Shown here: positions 17,761 through 25,978 of the stretch, in pieces
How positions within the stretch are numbered: position 1 is the stretch's first letter
Layout: each line of letters starts with the position of its first letter
Origin: Pseudomonas graminis
GTDB taxonomy: Bacteria; Pseudomonadota; Gammaproteobacteria; Pseudomonadales; Pseudomonadaceae
Direction of reading: 5' to 3'
DNA: 53,841 bases
NCBI RefSeq assembly: GCF_900111735.1
Contig: NZ_FOHW01000035.1
Location: 1-53,841, forward strand
Program-made: the position numbers and the translations under genes
The notes under the pieces: model-generated
Told to the model about the DNA's origin: nothing
The model's database searches: none
What the model saw: only the letters and a program-made list of their open reading frames with translations

Positions 17761-18204
17761 ATGAACAAGTTTTGGCAAATGGCTGCGATCGCCACGCTGA
17801 TTGCGACCACCAGCGGCTGTGTCAGCTACAACGTCAGCCAGCCAAGCGCTTCGCTGTCCGGCGACGTGAAGACTGATCTGAAGGCTGACGTCAAAGTCGG
17901 TGAAGCCATCAGCGGCGAGTCTTCCACCAATGTGCTGTTCGGCTGGTTGAACATCGGTGGTGATACTCAGTTTGCGGACGGCGTGACCTACGGTGGCGCG
18001 AGCGGTGGTGGCGGCATCGGCCTGCCTCTGCCGGATCCGATCTCCTCCACCAAGGCAGCCGCTGCGTTCAAGGCCGTCAAGTCGTCCGGTTCCGACCTGA
18101 TCGTCGCGCCGCGTTACGAAGTCACCGTCAACGATTACTTCATCTTCAAGCAAGTGAACGTAAAAGTGACCGGTAACAAAGGCAGCATCCAGAGCATTCG
18201 CTAA
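17761..18204 (+). CDS. Small putative lipoprotein of unknown function
   Basis: This 147-residue protein has a short export signal, MNKFWQMAAIATLIATTSGC. C20 is a plausible but weak lipobox cysteine (TSGC instead of the usual L-A/S-G/A-C). The mature part is polar and Gly/Ser/Ala-rich, with a GGASGGGGIGLPLPDP loop near residues 78-93 and a C-terminal domain rich in Val and Lys. I do not recognise a named family. The ATG at 17761 is chosen because GAGGA at 17749-17753 has good spacing to it, whereas the ATG at 17755 is too close. A perfect 12-bp palindrome (ATCAATATTGAT, 17735-17746) precedes it and a terminator follows, so it is a single-gene unit. Confidence 0.75.
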   Translation: MNKFWQMAAIATLIATTSGCVSYNVSQPSASLSGDVKTDLKADVKVGEAISGESSTNVLFGWLNIGGDTQFADGVTYGGASGGGGIGLPLPDPISSTKAAAAFKAVKSSGSDLIVAPRYEVTVNDYFIFKQVNVKVTGNKGSIQSIR

Positions 18205-18247
18205 TGGGCTGATCACACTCGGCAACAGCTGAGAGTGATGTCTTGAG

Positions 18248-18284
18248 AGCGCCCTTCCCGCCATGGTGGGCAAGGGCGCTTTTG
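18248..18284 (+). terminator. Terminator after the lipoprotein gene
   Basis: AGCGCCCTT (18248-18256) pairs with AAGGGCGCT (18272-18280), with an inner CCCGCCATGGTGGG hairpin, followed by TTTTGC. A T-tract is present only for rightward transcription. Confidence 0.82.
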
Positions 18285-18297
18285 CATTTCCGGTCGG

Positions 18298-18621
18298 TTA
18301 CTTCCGATCCGCCACGACCCCGATCAACACCAGCACCACCACCAACACCGGCGCCAGGCTGTAGTTGTTGAACTGACTCAGGCCGCGCACGACCCATGGC
18401 GTGGCATAAATCAGCGCAGCGCCACTGCCGACGGTGCAGAGCAGCGCCATGATCGGAATGCGCAGGGCGCCGGCAAAGCTGCCGAGGCGGCCTTCGATCC
18501 AGCCCTTGATGTCGGTCCCGAAAAGAATCAGCAGACAGCCCACCAATGCCAGAGCGATTTCCGACAAATTGCTGCGACTCCAGCGCGAGACGGTGGCCAG
18601 CAAGTCGAGTACGAATTCCAT
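18298..18621 (-). CDS. DUF3392 family membrane protein
   Basis: This 107-residue hydrophobic protein has three to four predicted membrane helices (LSEIALALVGCLLILFG, IPIMALLCTVGSGAALIYA, LAPVLVVVLVLIGVVA). An amphipathic segment, DIKGWIEGRLGSFAGALRIP, lies between the first two. It matches my memory of the small DUF3392 family found near hemW in pseudomonads; no function is known. It starts 22 bp after the hemW stop and is probably the last gene of that leftward operon. Confidence 0.8.
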   Translation of the reverse strand: MEFVLDLLATVSRWSRSNLSEIALALVGCLLILFGTDIKGWIEGRLGSFAGALRIPIMALLCTVGSGAALIYATPWVVRGLSQFNNYSLAPVLVVVLVLIGVVADRK

Positions 18622-18643
18622 TCAGTGTCCTTAGTGTTGAGCC

Positions 18644-19858
18644 TTACAGAAGAAAGTGCTGCAGCAGGTCGTTGAGGAATAACTGGCCGCGAGGGGTCGC
18701 CACCAGCCGTAACGGATCGGTCTCCAGCAAGCCGCGTTGTTCCGCCTCAAGACGGGCGCTGGCGAGCGAATCGACGCTTAGACCGGTGCGGCGCTGAAAT
18801 AATGCAGCGTCCACGCCTTTTGTCAGGCGCAGGGCGTTCATCAGGAATTCAAAGGGCATCTCGTCCAGCGGCAGCTGCTTTTCGCCAGCCTGGTAGGCCT
18901 TGGCCGGATTGAGGTAATCCTTGGGCAGCCGGGTCTTCCAGGTGCGGATGATGCGCCCGTCCGGGTGGCTGAGTTTGCCATGGGCCCCGGCGCCTATCCC
19001 GATGAAATCCCCGAAGCTCCAGTAATTCAGGTTATGCCGCGCTTCGCGTCCCTTCTGTGCATAGGCCGATACTTCATATTGGCCGTACCCGTTGTCCCGA
19101 AGCAGCGTCTGACCAGCCTCTTGAATGTCCCAGAGAATGTCGTCTTCCGGCAGTGTTGGCGGCTGATTCCAGAACACGGTGTTCGGCTCAAGGGTCAACT
19201 GATACCAGGACAGGTGAGTCGGTGCGAGGGCGATCGCCTGACGCAGATCGCCGAGGGCGTCTTCCTGGGACTGGTCCGGAAGGCCGTGCATGAGGTCCAG
19301 ATTGAAATTATCAAAACCCGCCCGACGCGCCATGTCGGCAGCGCGCACGGCCTCATCGCCGTTATGGATACGTCCCAACGCCTTGAGCTTGGCTTCCTGA
19401 AAACTCTGGATGCCGATGGACAGCCGATTAATGCCCAAGCCCCGATAGGCGCTGAATTTCACCTGCTCGAAGGTGCCGGGATTGGCTTCCAGCGTGATCT
19501 CGATGTCGGGTGCGAAGCGAATGCGTTGCTCAACGCCCCGCAGCAGACGGCCCAGCGCGTCGGCGCTGAACAGGCTGGGCGTGCCGCCACCGAAAAAGAT
19601 GGTGCTCAGCTCGCGGCCGTAGACGTGGGGCAGGTCCTGATCGAGATCGGCCAGCAGCGCGTCGACGTATTCCTGCTCCGGCAACACCGGGCTTGCCGTG
19701 TGTGAGTTGAAATCGCAGTACGGGCATTTGCGCACGCACCACGGGATATGGATGTACAGCGACAGCGGCGGCAGCTCGGCAAGGGGCGGCCGTGGCTGCT
19801 CAGAGGAGAAACCGGCCGCGCCGAGAATCAGCGGCCGGGTGGTGGAATCCTTAGTCAT
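18644..19858 (-). CDS. hemW: Radical SAM heme chaperone HemW
   Basis: This 404-residue radical-SAM protein is related to HemN. The [4Fe-4S] ligands are C41, C45 and C48 in IPWCVRKCPYCDF, which has the CxxxCxxC spacing, and GGGTPSL follows. HemW proteins bind and deliver heme rather than oxidise coproporphyrinogen, and they lack the extra N-terminal Cys of HemN. Here the region before the cluster is short and lacks it, which supports HemW. Its ATG overlaps the rdgB stop by 4 bp (ATGA), so the two are coupled. Confidence 0.93.
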   Translation of the reverse strand: MTKDSTTRPLILGAAGFSSEQPRPPLAELPPLSLYIHIPWCVRKCPYCDFNSHTASPVLPEQEYVDALLADLDQDLPHVYGRELSTIFFGGGTPSLFSADALGRLLRGVEQRIRFAPDIEITLEANPGTFEQVKFSAYRGLGINRLSIGIQSFQEAKLKALGRIHNGDEAVRAADMARRAGFDNFNLDLMHGLPDQSQEDALGDLRQAIALAPTHLSWYQLTLEPNTVFWNQPPTLPEDDILWDIQEAGQTLLRDNGYGQYEVSAYAQKGREARHNLNYWSFGDFIGIGAGAHGKLSHPDGRIIRTWKTRLPKDYLNPAKAYQAGEKQLPLDEMPFEFLMNALRLTKGVDAALFQRRTGLSVDSLASARLEAEQRGLLETDPLRLVATPRGQLFLNDLLQHFLL

Positions 19859-20460
19859 TGCTGATCAGGGCTCAGCCCCAGACGCTGACGCAGAATGGCC
19901 ATGGCGCGGGCGCGGTGGCTGATCTGGTTTTTGTCAGCCGGGGTGAGTTCGGCACTGGAGCAGTTGCGCTCCGGCACCCAAAACAACGGGTCATAACCGA
20001 AGCCATGGTCGCCACTGGCGGCGGTGAGCATGCGGCCGTGCCACAGACCTTCACAGAGGATCGGCAGCGGGTCGTCGGCGTGGCGCACCAGGGCCAGAAC
20101 GCAGACGAACTGGGCGCCACGTTGTTCGGCGGGGACGTCCTTGAGGGCGTCCAGCAATTTGGCGTTGTTCGCCGCATCGCCCTTGCCGTCGGCGTAACGC
20201 GCGGAGTAAATGCCCGGCGCACCGCCCAGGTAATCCACCGCCAGTCCCGAATCATCGGCCAGTGCCGGCAGACCGGAAATCCGCGCAGCGTTGCGCGCCT
20301 TGAGGATGGCGTTCTCGACGAACGACAGCCCGGTTTCTTCGGGTTCCACGGTGCTGAACTCGCCGATCGAGCGCAGCTGTACGCTGGCGCCGAGCATGGC
20401 CTGAAGTTCTTTGAGTTTGCCGGCGTTATGGCTGGCCAGTACGAGCTGGGTGAGGTTCAT
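19855..20460 (-). CDS. rdgB: XTP/dITP pyrophosphatase RdgB
   Basis: This 201-residue house-cleaning nucleotidase hydrolyses dITP, XTP and ITP to monophosphates and keeps deaminated purines out of nucleic acids. Motifs are SHNAGKLKEL at the N-terminus, SFVENAILKARNAA, the metal/base site ALADDSGLAVDYLGG with APGIYSARYA, and GFGYDPLFWVPE. The ATG at 20460 is correct for the family start MNLTQLVLASHN. The in-frame extension to 20586 is not expected. It is followed by hemW with an overlap. Confidence 0.94.
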   Translation of the reverse strand: MNLTQLVLASHNAGKLKELQAMLGASVQLRSIGEFSTVEPEETGLSFVENAILKARNAARISGLPALADDSGLAVDYLGGAPGIYSARYADGKGDAANNAKLLDALKDVPAEQRGAQFVCVLALVRHADDPLPILCEGLWHGRMLTAASGDHGFGYDPLFWVPERNCSSAELTPADKNQISHRARAMAILRQRLGLSPDQQ

Positions 20461-20602
20461 GATGAGTCCGTGAAAATCGGCTACGTGAAATCGGCTGCAT
20501 AAAATCTGCTGATTGAAGCTGAGCCTGGGTGCGTCGCTGTTGCCCGCTTTTACTTCAGTGTTGGCGCTGGCCGACAGGGCTTTCAACGCCCTTTAGCGCA
20601 GG

Positions 20603-21223
20603 TCACACGGCAATCTGGTGGTCCTGCAAGCCTGGGCTGCTGACGCGATAGATGCCGATTTCACCCAACAGGTTAGGCCAAAGCTTGCTGGCCCAGCCGT
20701 GGCGATGCTGTTGATCGACCGCGAGCCGATCAATGACCTTCGCCGAACGACCGCGACACAGCTCTTCGAAGTCGCCAAAGGTGCAGAAGTGAATGTTCGG
20801 CGTGTTGTACCAGGTGTACGGCAGGAACTCGGAAACCGGCATCCGCCCCTTGCTCGCCAGATACCAGCGGCAACGCCAGTGCCCGAAGTTGGGAAAGGTG
20901 ATGATGCACTGGCGGCCAACGCGCAGCATTTCGTCAAGGATGCGGTCCGGGTAGTGCACGGCCTGAAGCGCCTGGGTCATGACGACGACATCGAAACTGT
21001 TGCTGGCAAAGTTGCCCAGCCCCTTGTCCAGATCCTGTTCAATGACATTGACGCCCCGCGCCACGCAGCGGGCGATGTTATCGGCGTCGTTTTCCAGGCC
21101 ATAGCCTGTGACTTGCTTGTGCTCCTGCAGCCAGGCCAGCAATTCGCCGTCGCCGCAACCGAGGTCGAGCACACGGCTGCCTGCCGGTATCCAGTCTTGG
21201 ATGATTTCCAGGTCGGCTCTCAT
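20603..21223 (-). CDS. metW: MetW methionine biosynthesis protein
   Basis: This 206-residue class I methyltransferase-fold protein has the SAM-binding motif VLDLGCGDGELLAWL near the N-terminus. It continues with VIEQDLDKGL and the FDVVVMTQALQAVHYPDRILDEMLRVG core. MetW is always found next to metX in proteobacteria. In several species it binds MetX and is needed for full homoserine acyltransferase activity, so its job is probably in methionine synthesis. It starts 7 bp after the metX stop codon. Confidence 0.92.
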   Translation of the reverse strand: MRADLEIIQDWIPAGSRVLDLGCGDGELLAWLQEHKQVTGYGLENDADNIARCVARGVNVIEQDLDKGLGNFASNSFDVVVMTQALQAVHYPDRILDEMLRVGRQCIITFPNFGHWRCRWYLASKGRMPVSEFLPYTWYNTPNIHFCTFGDFEELCRGRSAKVIDRLAVDQQHRHGWASKLWPNLLGEIGIYRVSSPGLQDHQIAV

Positions 21224-21230
21224 GGTGTCC

Positions 21231-22370
21231 TCAGAGTGCAATTCGGTTCATGTAGCTGGAGAAGGCCTGCAAGTAGCGCGGGATCGGGATCAGGAAGGCG
21301 TCGTGGCCCTGAGGCGCATCAATCTCCAGATAGCAGACGTCTTTTTTCGCCGCCATCAGCGCATCGACCAGTTCCCGCGAGCGGGCCGGGGAGAAGCGCC
21401 AGTCGGTGGTGAACGACATCACGCAGAACCTGGCGCTGGCATTGGCGAAGGTAGCGGCAAGGTCGTCGTTGAAGTTGGCGGCCGGATCGAAGTAGTCCAG
21501 CGCTTTGGTCATCAGCAGGTAGGTGTTGGCGTCGAAACGACCGGAAAACTCCTCGCCCTGATACCGCAGGTAGCTTTCGACCTGGAATTCCACGCTGTGG
21601 AAGTCGTAGTTGAGGTTTTCGTTTTTCAGGCCCCGGCCGAATTTCTCGCCCATCGAGTCGTCGGACAGGTACGTGATGTGCCCGACCATACGGGCCAGCA
21701 TCAGGCCGCGCTTGGGAATCACGCCGTGTTCCTGAAACGAGCCGCCGTGGAATTCCGGGTCGGTCAGGATCGCCTGCCGCGCGACTTCGTTGAACGCGAT
21801 GTTCTGCGCCGACAGCTTGGGCGCCGAAGCAATCGCCAGACAATGGCGCACGCGTTCGGGGTAGGTGATCGTCCATTGCAGCGCCTGCATGCCGCCAAGG
21901 CTGCCGCCGACGATGGCCGCCCACTGATCGACGCCCAGTCGGTCGGCAAGACGCGCCTGGCTGTGCACCCAGTCTTCGACCGTCAATACCGGGAAGTCGG
22001 CGCCAAAGGGTCTGCCGGTTTCGGGATTGAGGCTGCTGGGGCCGGTGGAGCCGTTGCAGCCACCGAGGTTGTTCAGGCTGACGACGAAGAATTTATCGGT
22101 ATCGATAGGCTTGCCGGGGCCGATGCAGCTGTCCCACCAGCCCGGCTTGCGATCTTCGGCGCTGTGATAACCCGCTGCGTGATGATGACCCGACAGCGCG
22201 TGGCAAATCAGCACCGCGTTGGTCTTGGCGGCGTTGAGCTGACCGTAGGTTTCGTAGATGAGGTCGTAGGCAGGCAGGGAACGTCCGCAGGCCAAGGCCA
22301 GCGGCTCATTGAAATGCGCCGTTTGCGGCGTGACTAGACCGACAGAATCTTTGGGAAAGACCGTGGACAT
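21231..22370 (-). CDS. metX: Homoserine O-acyltransferase MetX
   Basis: This 379-residue alpha/beta-hydrolase-fold enzyme acylates homoserine, the first step of the methionine branch. The nucleophile lies in GGSLGGMQALQW. Other landmarks are CHALSGHHHAAGYH, LNNLGGCNGSTGPSS, VMSFTTDWRFSPARSRELVDAL and the late His in PQGHDAFL. Pseudomonas MetX enzymes have been reported to use succinyl-CoA, so O-succinyltransferase is likely, but the sequence alone does not settle the acyl donor for me. I use ATG 22370 (MSTVFPKDS), the family start. It is coupled to metW. Confidence 0.94.
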   Translation of the reverse strand: MSTVFPKDSVGLVTPQTAHFNEPLALACGRSLPAYDLIYETYGQLNAAKTNAVLICHALSGHHHAAGYHSAEDRKPGWWDSCIGPGKPIDTDKFFVVSLNNLGGCNGSTGPSSLNPETGRPFGADFPVLTVEDWVHSQARLADRLGVDQWAAIVGGSLGGMQALQWTITYPERVRHCLAIASAPKLSAQNIAFNEVARQAILTDPEFHGGSFQEHGVIPKRGLMLARMVGHITYLSDDSMGEKFGRGLKNENLNYDFHSVEFQVESYLRYQGEEFSGRFDANTYLLMTKALDYFDPAANFNDDLAATFANASARFCVMSFTTDWRFSPARSRELVDALMAAKKDVCYLEIDAPQGHDAFLIPIPRYLQAFSSYMNRIAL

Positions 22371-22480
22371 CGACCTGCTCTCGCTGAAATGAGGCGTAAG
22401 TCTAAAGATCGCGCGGGGGTGCGGCAACAAACTAAATGGCTGAATTCGCGGAGGGTGACGCGTTGGATTCTGCCCGCAGG

Positions 22481-22616
22481 GCGTAGGAGCGTGGCTTGTC
22501 CCGCGATGGGTTGCGCAGCAAGCCTGAAATCACAGAGCGCGGTGGTCCAGCCATACCGAACTCTCAGGTTTGCGACTGCTGCGCAGCCGATCGCGGGACA
22601 AGCCACGCTCCTACGC
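22481..22616. repeat. REP-type inverted pair with perfect 27-base arms
   Basis: The left arm is 22481-22507 (contains TAGGAGCGTGGCTTGTCCCG) and the right arm is 22590-22616. The arms are perfect reverse complements over 27 bases. A second, inner inverted repeat (TGCGCAGCA near 22512 with TGCTGCGCA near 22577) nests inside. The core, GTGGCTTGTCCCGCG, is a different REP class from the others. The 314-bp gap between metX and yggT holds only this element and the yggT terminator. Confidence 0.9.
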
Positions 22617-22647
22617 CTTCGGCAGACGCGATGTTCGTCAGAAGGGG

Positions 22648-22677
22648 AAAAAGGCGACGACAGGTGACGCCGTCGCC
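22648..22677 (-). terminator. Rho-independent terminator after yggT
   Basis: Read leftward, GGCGACG (22677-22671) pairs with CGTCGCC (22659-22653) across an 11-base loop and is followed by TTTTT (22652-22648). It begins 8 bases after the yggT stop codon and separates yggT from metX. Confidence 0.85.
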
Positions 22678-22684
22678 CTGACTG

Positions 22685-23275
22685 TCAGATCAACCGCCAC
22701 AGCTCTTGCGGCATGCCGGCGTATGCAGCCAGTTCAGGCATGACATAGGACTGCAGCACCTGGATCGCCAGGAAGGCGAAGATCGGCGAGATGTCCAGAC
22801 CGCCCAGGTTGGGGATGATGCGGCGGAATGGTGCCAGGATAGGCTCGCTGATCTGGTAGGCCAGCTCGGCGGCCGGATTGTGGCTGCCCGGAGCGATCCA
22901 CGACACGATGACCATGATGATCATCGCAACCCAGAAGATTTTCAGCAGCAGCGAGGTCACGCCGATGATCGACCACATCAACAGGTGTGGGACATCGCCG
23001 ATGGTGCCGTAGGTCATCATCAGTACGAAGGCCATCAGCAGCGCCTGAATGACGATCGCCAGCAGCAGTGAGGACGTGTCGAGCCCGAAGACGCTCGGCA
23101 CGATGCGCCGGATAGGCTTCAGCAACGGCTGAGTGGCACGAACGGCGAACTGGCAAAGCGGGTTATAGAAGTTGGCTTTGACCAACTGCAGCACGAAGCG
23201 CAGCAGAACGATGGTCAGGTACAGGCTGATGAGCGTCTGGATGACGAAAATCGTGGCGCCGGTGAGTGCATTCAT
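22685..23275 (-). CDS. YggT family membrane protein
   Basis: This 196-residue protein has two repeated YggT units, each with two membrane helices: TLISLYLTIVLLRFVLQLV with NPLCQFAVRATQPLLKPIRRIVPS, and later MIIMVIVSWIAPG with ISEPILAPFRRIIPNLGGLDISPI. The repeated P-x-RRI(V/I)P motif is the family hallmark. No biochemical function is settled; links to osmotic tolerance and to cell division have been proposed for relatives. It lies directly behind proC (10 bp), as in many Gram-negatives. Confidence 0.9.
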   Translation of the reverse strand: MNALTGATIFVIQTLISLYLTIVLLRFVLQLVKANFYNPLCQFAVRATQPLLKPIRRIVPSVFGLDTSSLLLAIVIQALLMAFVLMMTYGTIGDVPHLLMWSIIGVTSLLLKIFWVAMIIMVIVSWIAPGSHNPAAELAYQISEPILAPFRRIIPNLGGLDISPIFAFLAIQVLQSYVMPELAAYAGMPQELWRLI

Positions 23276-23285
23276 GAATTGCTCC

Positions 23286-24104
23286 TTATTTGCCCAGCTG
23301 TTCGGCGAGTTCGGCGGAGCGATGTGCAGCGGCGCTCAACGCCTCTTCCACAATTGCTTCAAAGCCATTGGCCTGGAACGATTTGATGGCGGCTTCGGTG
23401 GTGCCCGCAGGCGATGTCACACGGCGACGCAGTTCGGCCGCATCGACGTCGCTGCCGGTGGCCATCAGTGCAGCGCCCAGCGCGGTTTGCAGCGTGAGCT
23501 TGCTGGCGACGTCAGCGGGCAGGCCGAGCTTGACGCCTGCGGCGGTCATGGCTTCGATCAGCAGGAAGAAATACGCCGGGCCGCTGCCCGACACCGCTGT
23601 CACGGCATCGATGTGCGCTTCTTCATCGACCCACAATGCAATCCCGACCGCCGACAGCAACGTCTCGGCCTGCTCGCGCTGGGCCGCGGTGACATCCGCC
23701 GTGGCGTACAGGCCGCTGACACCTTGGCGCAACAGCGCCGGGGTATTCGGCATGCAGCGTACGAGGGGCTGCTCGCCCAGCCAGGCCCGCATGCTGGCAC
23801 AGGTAATCCCGGCGGCGATGGACACGATCAGTTGATGAGGCTTGAGCGCCGGCTTCAGCGCTTCGCACACGGACTTCATCATTTGCGGCTTGACCGCCAG
23901 CAGCACCACATCGGCGCCTTCGATGGCCTCGGCGTTGTCGGCGACTACCTTGATGCCGTGTTCTTTTGCCACGCGCTCGCGGGTTTCTGCGCCAGGGTCG
24001 CTGGCACGAATCAGCTCAGCGTCGACGCCCTGGGCGCGCATGCCGCCAATCAGGCTGGCGGCCATGTTACCGGCGCCGATGAACGCGATACGGGTTTTGC
24101 TCAT
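23286..24104 (-). CDS. proC: Pyrroline-5-carboxylate reductase ProC
   Basis: This 272-residue enzyme reduces 1-pyrroline-5-carboxylate to L-proline with NAD(P)H. The N-terminal Rossmann fold has GAGNMAASLIGGM. The C-terminal dimerisation and active-site domain has TAVSGSGPAYFFLLIEAM and the end motif VTSPAGTTEAAI. I use ATG 24104 (MSKTRIAFIG), seven codons inside the longest reading frame. It sits 24 bp downstream of the PLPBP gene. Confidence 0.95.
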   Translation of the reverse strand: MSKTRIAFIGAGNMAASLIGGMRAQGVDAELIRASDPGAETRERVAKEHGIKVVADNAEAIEGADVVLLAVKPQMMKSVCEALKPALKPHQLIVSIAAGITCASMRAWLGEQPLVRCMPNTPALLRQGVSGLYATADVTAAQREQAETLLSAVGIALWVDEEAHIDAVTAVSGSGPAYFFLLIEAMTAAGVKLGLPADVASKLTLQTALGAALMATGSDVDAAELRRRVTSPAGTTEAAIKSFQANGFEAIVEEALSAAAHRSAELAEQLGK

Positions 24105-24128
24105 GAACGGTTTCCTGTGGGGCAAAGG

Positions 24129-24815
24129 TTAAGGCTGCCCATAATTGCGGGCGCCGAAGAGGGCAGTGCCAATCCGCACCCAGGTCGCGCCTTGTGCGAT
24201 GGCAGCTTCGAGGTCGTGGCTCATGCCCATGGAAAGCGTGTCCAGCGGCAGGCCCAGTTGTGCCTGCAGGGTGCTGACGGCGGCGAACGAAGCGTTCTGT
24301 TCGTCGCGGTCGTCGGTGGGTTCGGGAATGGCCATCAGCCCGCGCAGTTTCAAGTTCGGCAGCGTGCTGATGGCCTGGGCCAGTGCGGGCAGGTCTTCAG
24401 GGCTGCATCCTGACTTGCTGGCCTCGCCGCTGACGTTGACCTGAATGCAGATGTTCAGGGGCGGCAGTTCTGGCGGACGCTGTTCGGACAGCCGTTGCGC
24501 GATTTTCAGACGGTCCACGGAATGCACCCAGGCAAAGTGCTCGGCGATGGCGCGAGTCTTGTTGGACTGGATGGGGCCGATGAAATGCCAGATCAAGGGC
24601 AGGTCGCTCAATTCGGCCTGCTTGCCGAGGGCTTCCTGAAGGTAGTTCTCGCCGAAATCGCGAAGACCTGCGTCGTAGGCATCCCGCAGATCGCTCGCCG
24701 GTTTGGTCTTGCTCACCGCCAACAGGCCGACAGAGGCCGGGTCGCGCTGCACCGCTTGCGCTGCGCTACGAATTCGCTCGGCGAGCGTTGAAATGTTCTC
24801 TGCTATCGTGGACAT
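24129..24815 (-). CDS. yggS: Pyridoxal phosphate homeostasis protein (YggS/PLPBP)
   Basis: This 228-residue single-domain TIM-barrel protein binds PLP through K36 in LLAVSKTKPA. Further family motifs are GENYLQEALGK, WHFIGPIQSNK, the phosphate-binding SMGMSHDLEAAI and VRIGTALFGAR. Homologues have no enzyme activity but buffer PLP and affect amino-acid and vitamin B6 pools. It starts the leftward PLPBP-proC-yggT run and is divergent from pilT with 54 bp between starts, so the two promoters must overlap or lie back to back. Confidence 0.94.
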   Translation of the reverse strand: MSTIAENISTLAERIRSAAQAVQRDPASVGLLAVSKTKPASDLRDAYDAGLRDFGENYLQEALGKQAELSDLPLIWHFIGPIQSNKTRAIAEHFAWVHSVDRLKIAQRLSEQRPPELPPLNICIQVNVSGEASKSGCSPEDLPALAQAISTLPNLKLRGLMAIPEPTDDRDEQNASFAAVSTLQAQLGLPLDTLSMGMSHDLEAAIAQGATWVRIGTALFGARNYGQP

Positions 24816-24869
24816 TGATTTGCGCCAGCAGGGCTAAAGTCTGCGGCATTCTATGTGATGAGGAGCTGT

Positions 24870-25904
24870 ATGGATATTACCGAGCTGCTGGCCTTCAGTG
24901 CCAAGCAAGGCGCGTCGGACTTGCATCTCTCTGCCGGCCTGCCACCGATGATTCGCGTCGATGGCGATGTGCGGCGGATCAACCTGCCCGCATTGGACCA
25001 GAAAGAGGTTCAGGCGCTGATCTACGACATCATGAACGACAAGCAGCGCAAGGACTTCGAGGAAGATCTGGAGACAGACTTCTCCTTCGAAGTGCCGGGC
25101 GTGGCGCGCTTCCGGGTTAACGCCTTCAACCAGAATCGCGGCGCCGGCGCGGTGTTCCGGACCATTCCGTCGAAGGTCCTGAGCATGGAAGAACTGGGCA
25201 TGGGCGAAGTGTTTCGCAAGATTACCGACGTACCGCGCGGCCTGGTTCTGGTGACCGGTCCGACCGGCTCGGGCAAGTCGACCACCCTCGCGGCCATGGT
25301 CGATTACCTGAACAGCAACAAGCACCACCACATCCTCACCATCGAAGACCCGATCGAATTCGTCCACGAGTCCAAGAAAAGCCTGATCAACCAGCGCGAA
25401 GTCCATCGCGACACCCACGGCTTCGCCGAAGCGCTGCGGTCGGCGCTGCGTGAAGACCCTGACGTGATTCTGGTGGGTGAGCTGCGCGACCTCGAAACCA
25501 TTCGCCTGGCGCTGACGGCAGCCGAAACCGGCCACCTGGTGTTCGGCACGCTGCACACCACGTCCGCTGCCAAGAGCATCGACCGTATCGTCGACGTGTT
25601 CCCGGCGCAGGAGAAGTCGATGATCCGCTCGATGCTCTCCGAGTCGCTCCACGCCATCGTGTCCCAGGCGCTGCTGAAGAAGGTCGGCGGAGGTCGGGTT
25701 GCGGCCCACGAGATCATGATCGGCACGTCGGCGATTCGTAACCTGATCCGCGAGGACAAGGTGGCGCAGATGTATTCGTCGATTCAGACCGGGGGATCGC
25801 TGGGGATGCAGACGCTGGATATGTGCTTGAAGGATCTGATCAGCAAGGGGCTGATCACGCGCGAGAGTGCGCGGGAGAAGGCGAAGACGCCGGACAATTT
25901 TTGA
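24870..25904 (+). CDS. pilT: Type IV pilus retraction ATPase PilT
   Basis: This 344-residue secretion-type ATPase powers pilus retraction and twitching at the cytoplasmic face of the pilus machine. Visible elements are the N-terminal DLHLSAGLPP domain, Walker A GPTGSGKST (K136), the Asp box TIEDPIEF, Walker B VGELRDLETI with His boxes HLVFGTLHTTSA, and the PilT-specific AIRNLIRE near the C-terminus. ATG 24870 follows AGGAG. No pilU follows, although pilU is next to pilT in P. aeruginosa. A strong bidirectional hairpin ends the gene. Confidence 0.96.
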   Translation: MDITELLAFSAKQGASDLHLSAGLPPMIRVDGDVRRINLPALDQKEVQALIYDIMNDKQRKDFEEDLETDFSFEVPGVARFRVNAFNQNRGAGAVFRTIPSKVLSMEELGMGEVFRKITDVPRGLVLVTGPTGSGKSTTLAAMVDYLNSNKHHHILTIEDPIEFVHESKKSLINQREVHRDTHGFAEALRSALREDPDVILVGELRDLETIRLALTAAETGHLVFGTLHTTSAAKSIDRIVDVFPAQEKSMIRSMLSESLHAIVSQALLKKVGGGRVAAHEIMIGTSAIRNLIREDKVAQMYSSIQTGGSLGMQTLDMCLKDLISKGLITRESAREKAKTPDNF

Positions 25905-25922
25905 TCGGGAGGGCAAACGACG

Positions 25923-25962
25923 GTGGGGAGCGAATGACTCCGCTCCCCACTGTGTTGTTTGT
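25923..25962. terminator. Terminator between convergent pilT and the C40 peptidase gene
   Basis: A perfect 10-bp stem (GTGGGGAGCG at 25923-25932 with CGCTCCCCAC at 25941-25950) has an 8-base loop. The rightward side is followed by TGTGTTGTTT. The hairpin could serve both convergent genes, but the T-tract favours pilT. Confidence 0.8.
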
Positions 25963-25978
25963 CAGGCGGCGTGTGCGA

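Noticed and set aside
24841..24869. Longer pilT start at 24855
   Set aside because: The ATG at 24870 has AGGAG at proper spacing and begins the conserved PilT N-terminus; the earlier start places the ribosome-binding site inside the gene.
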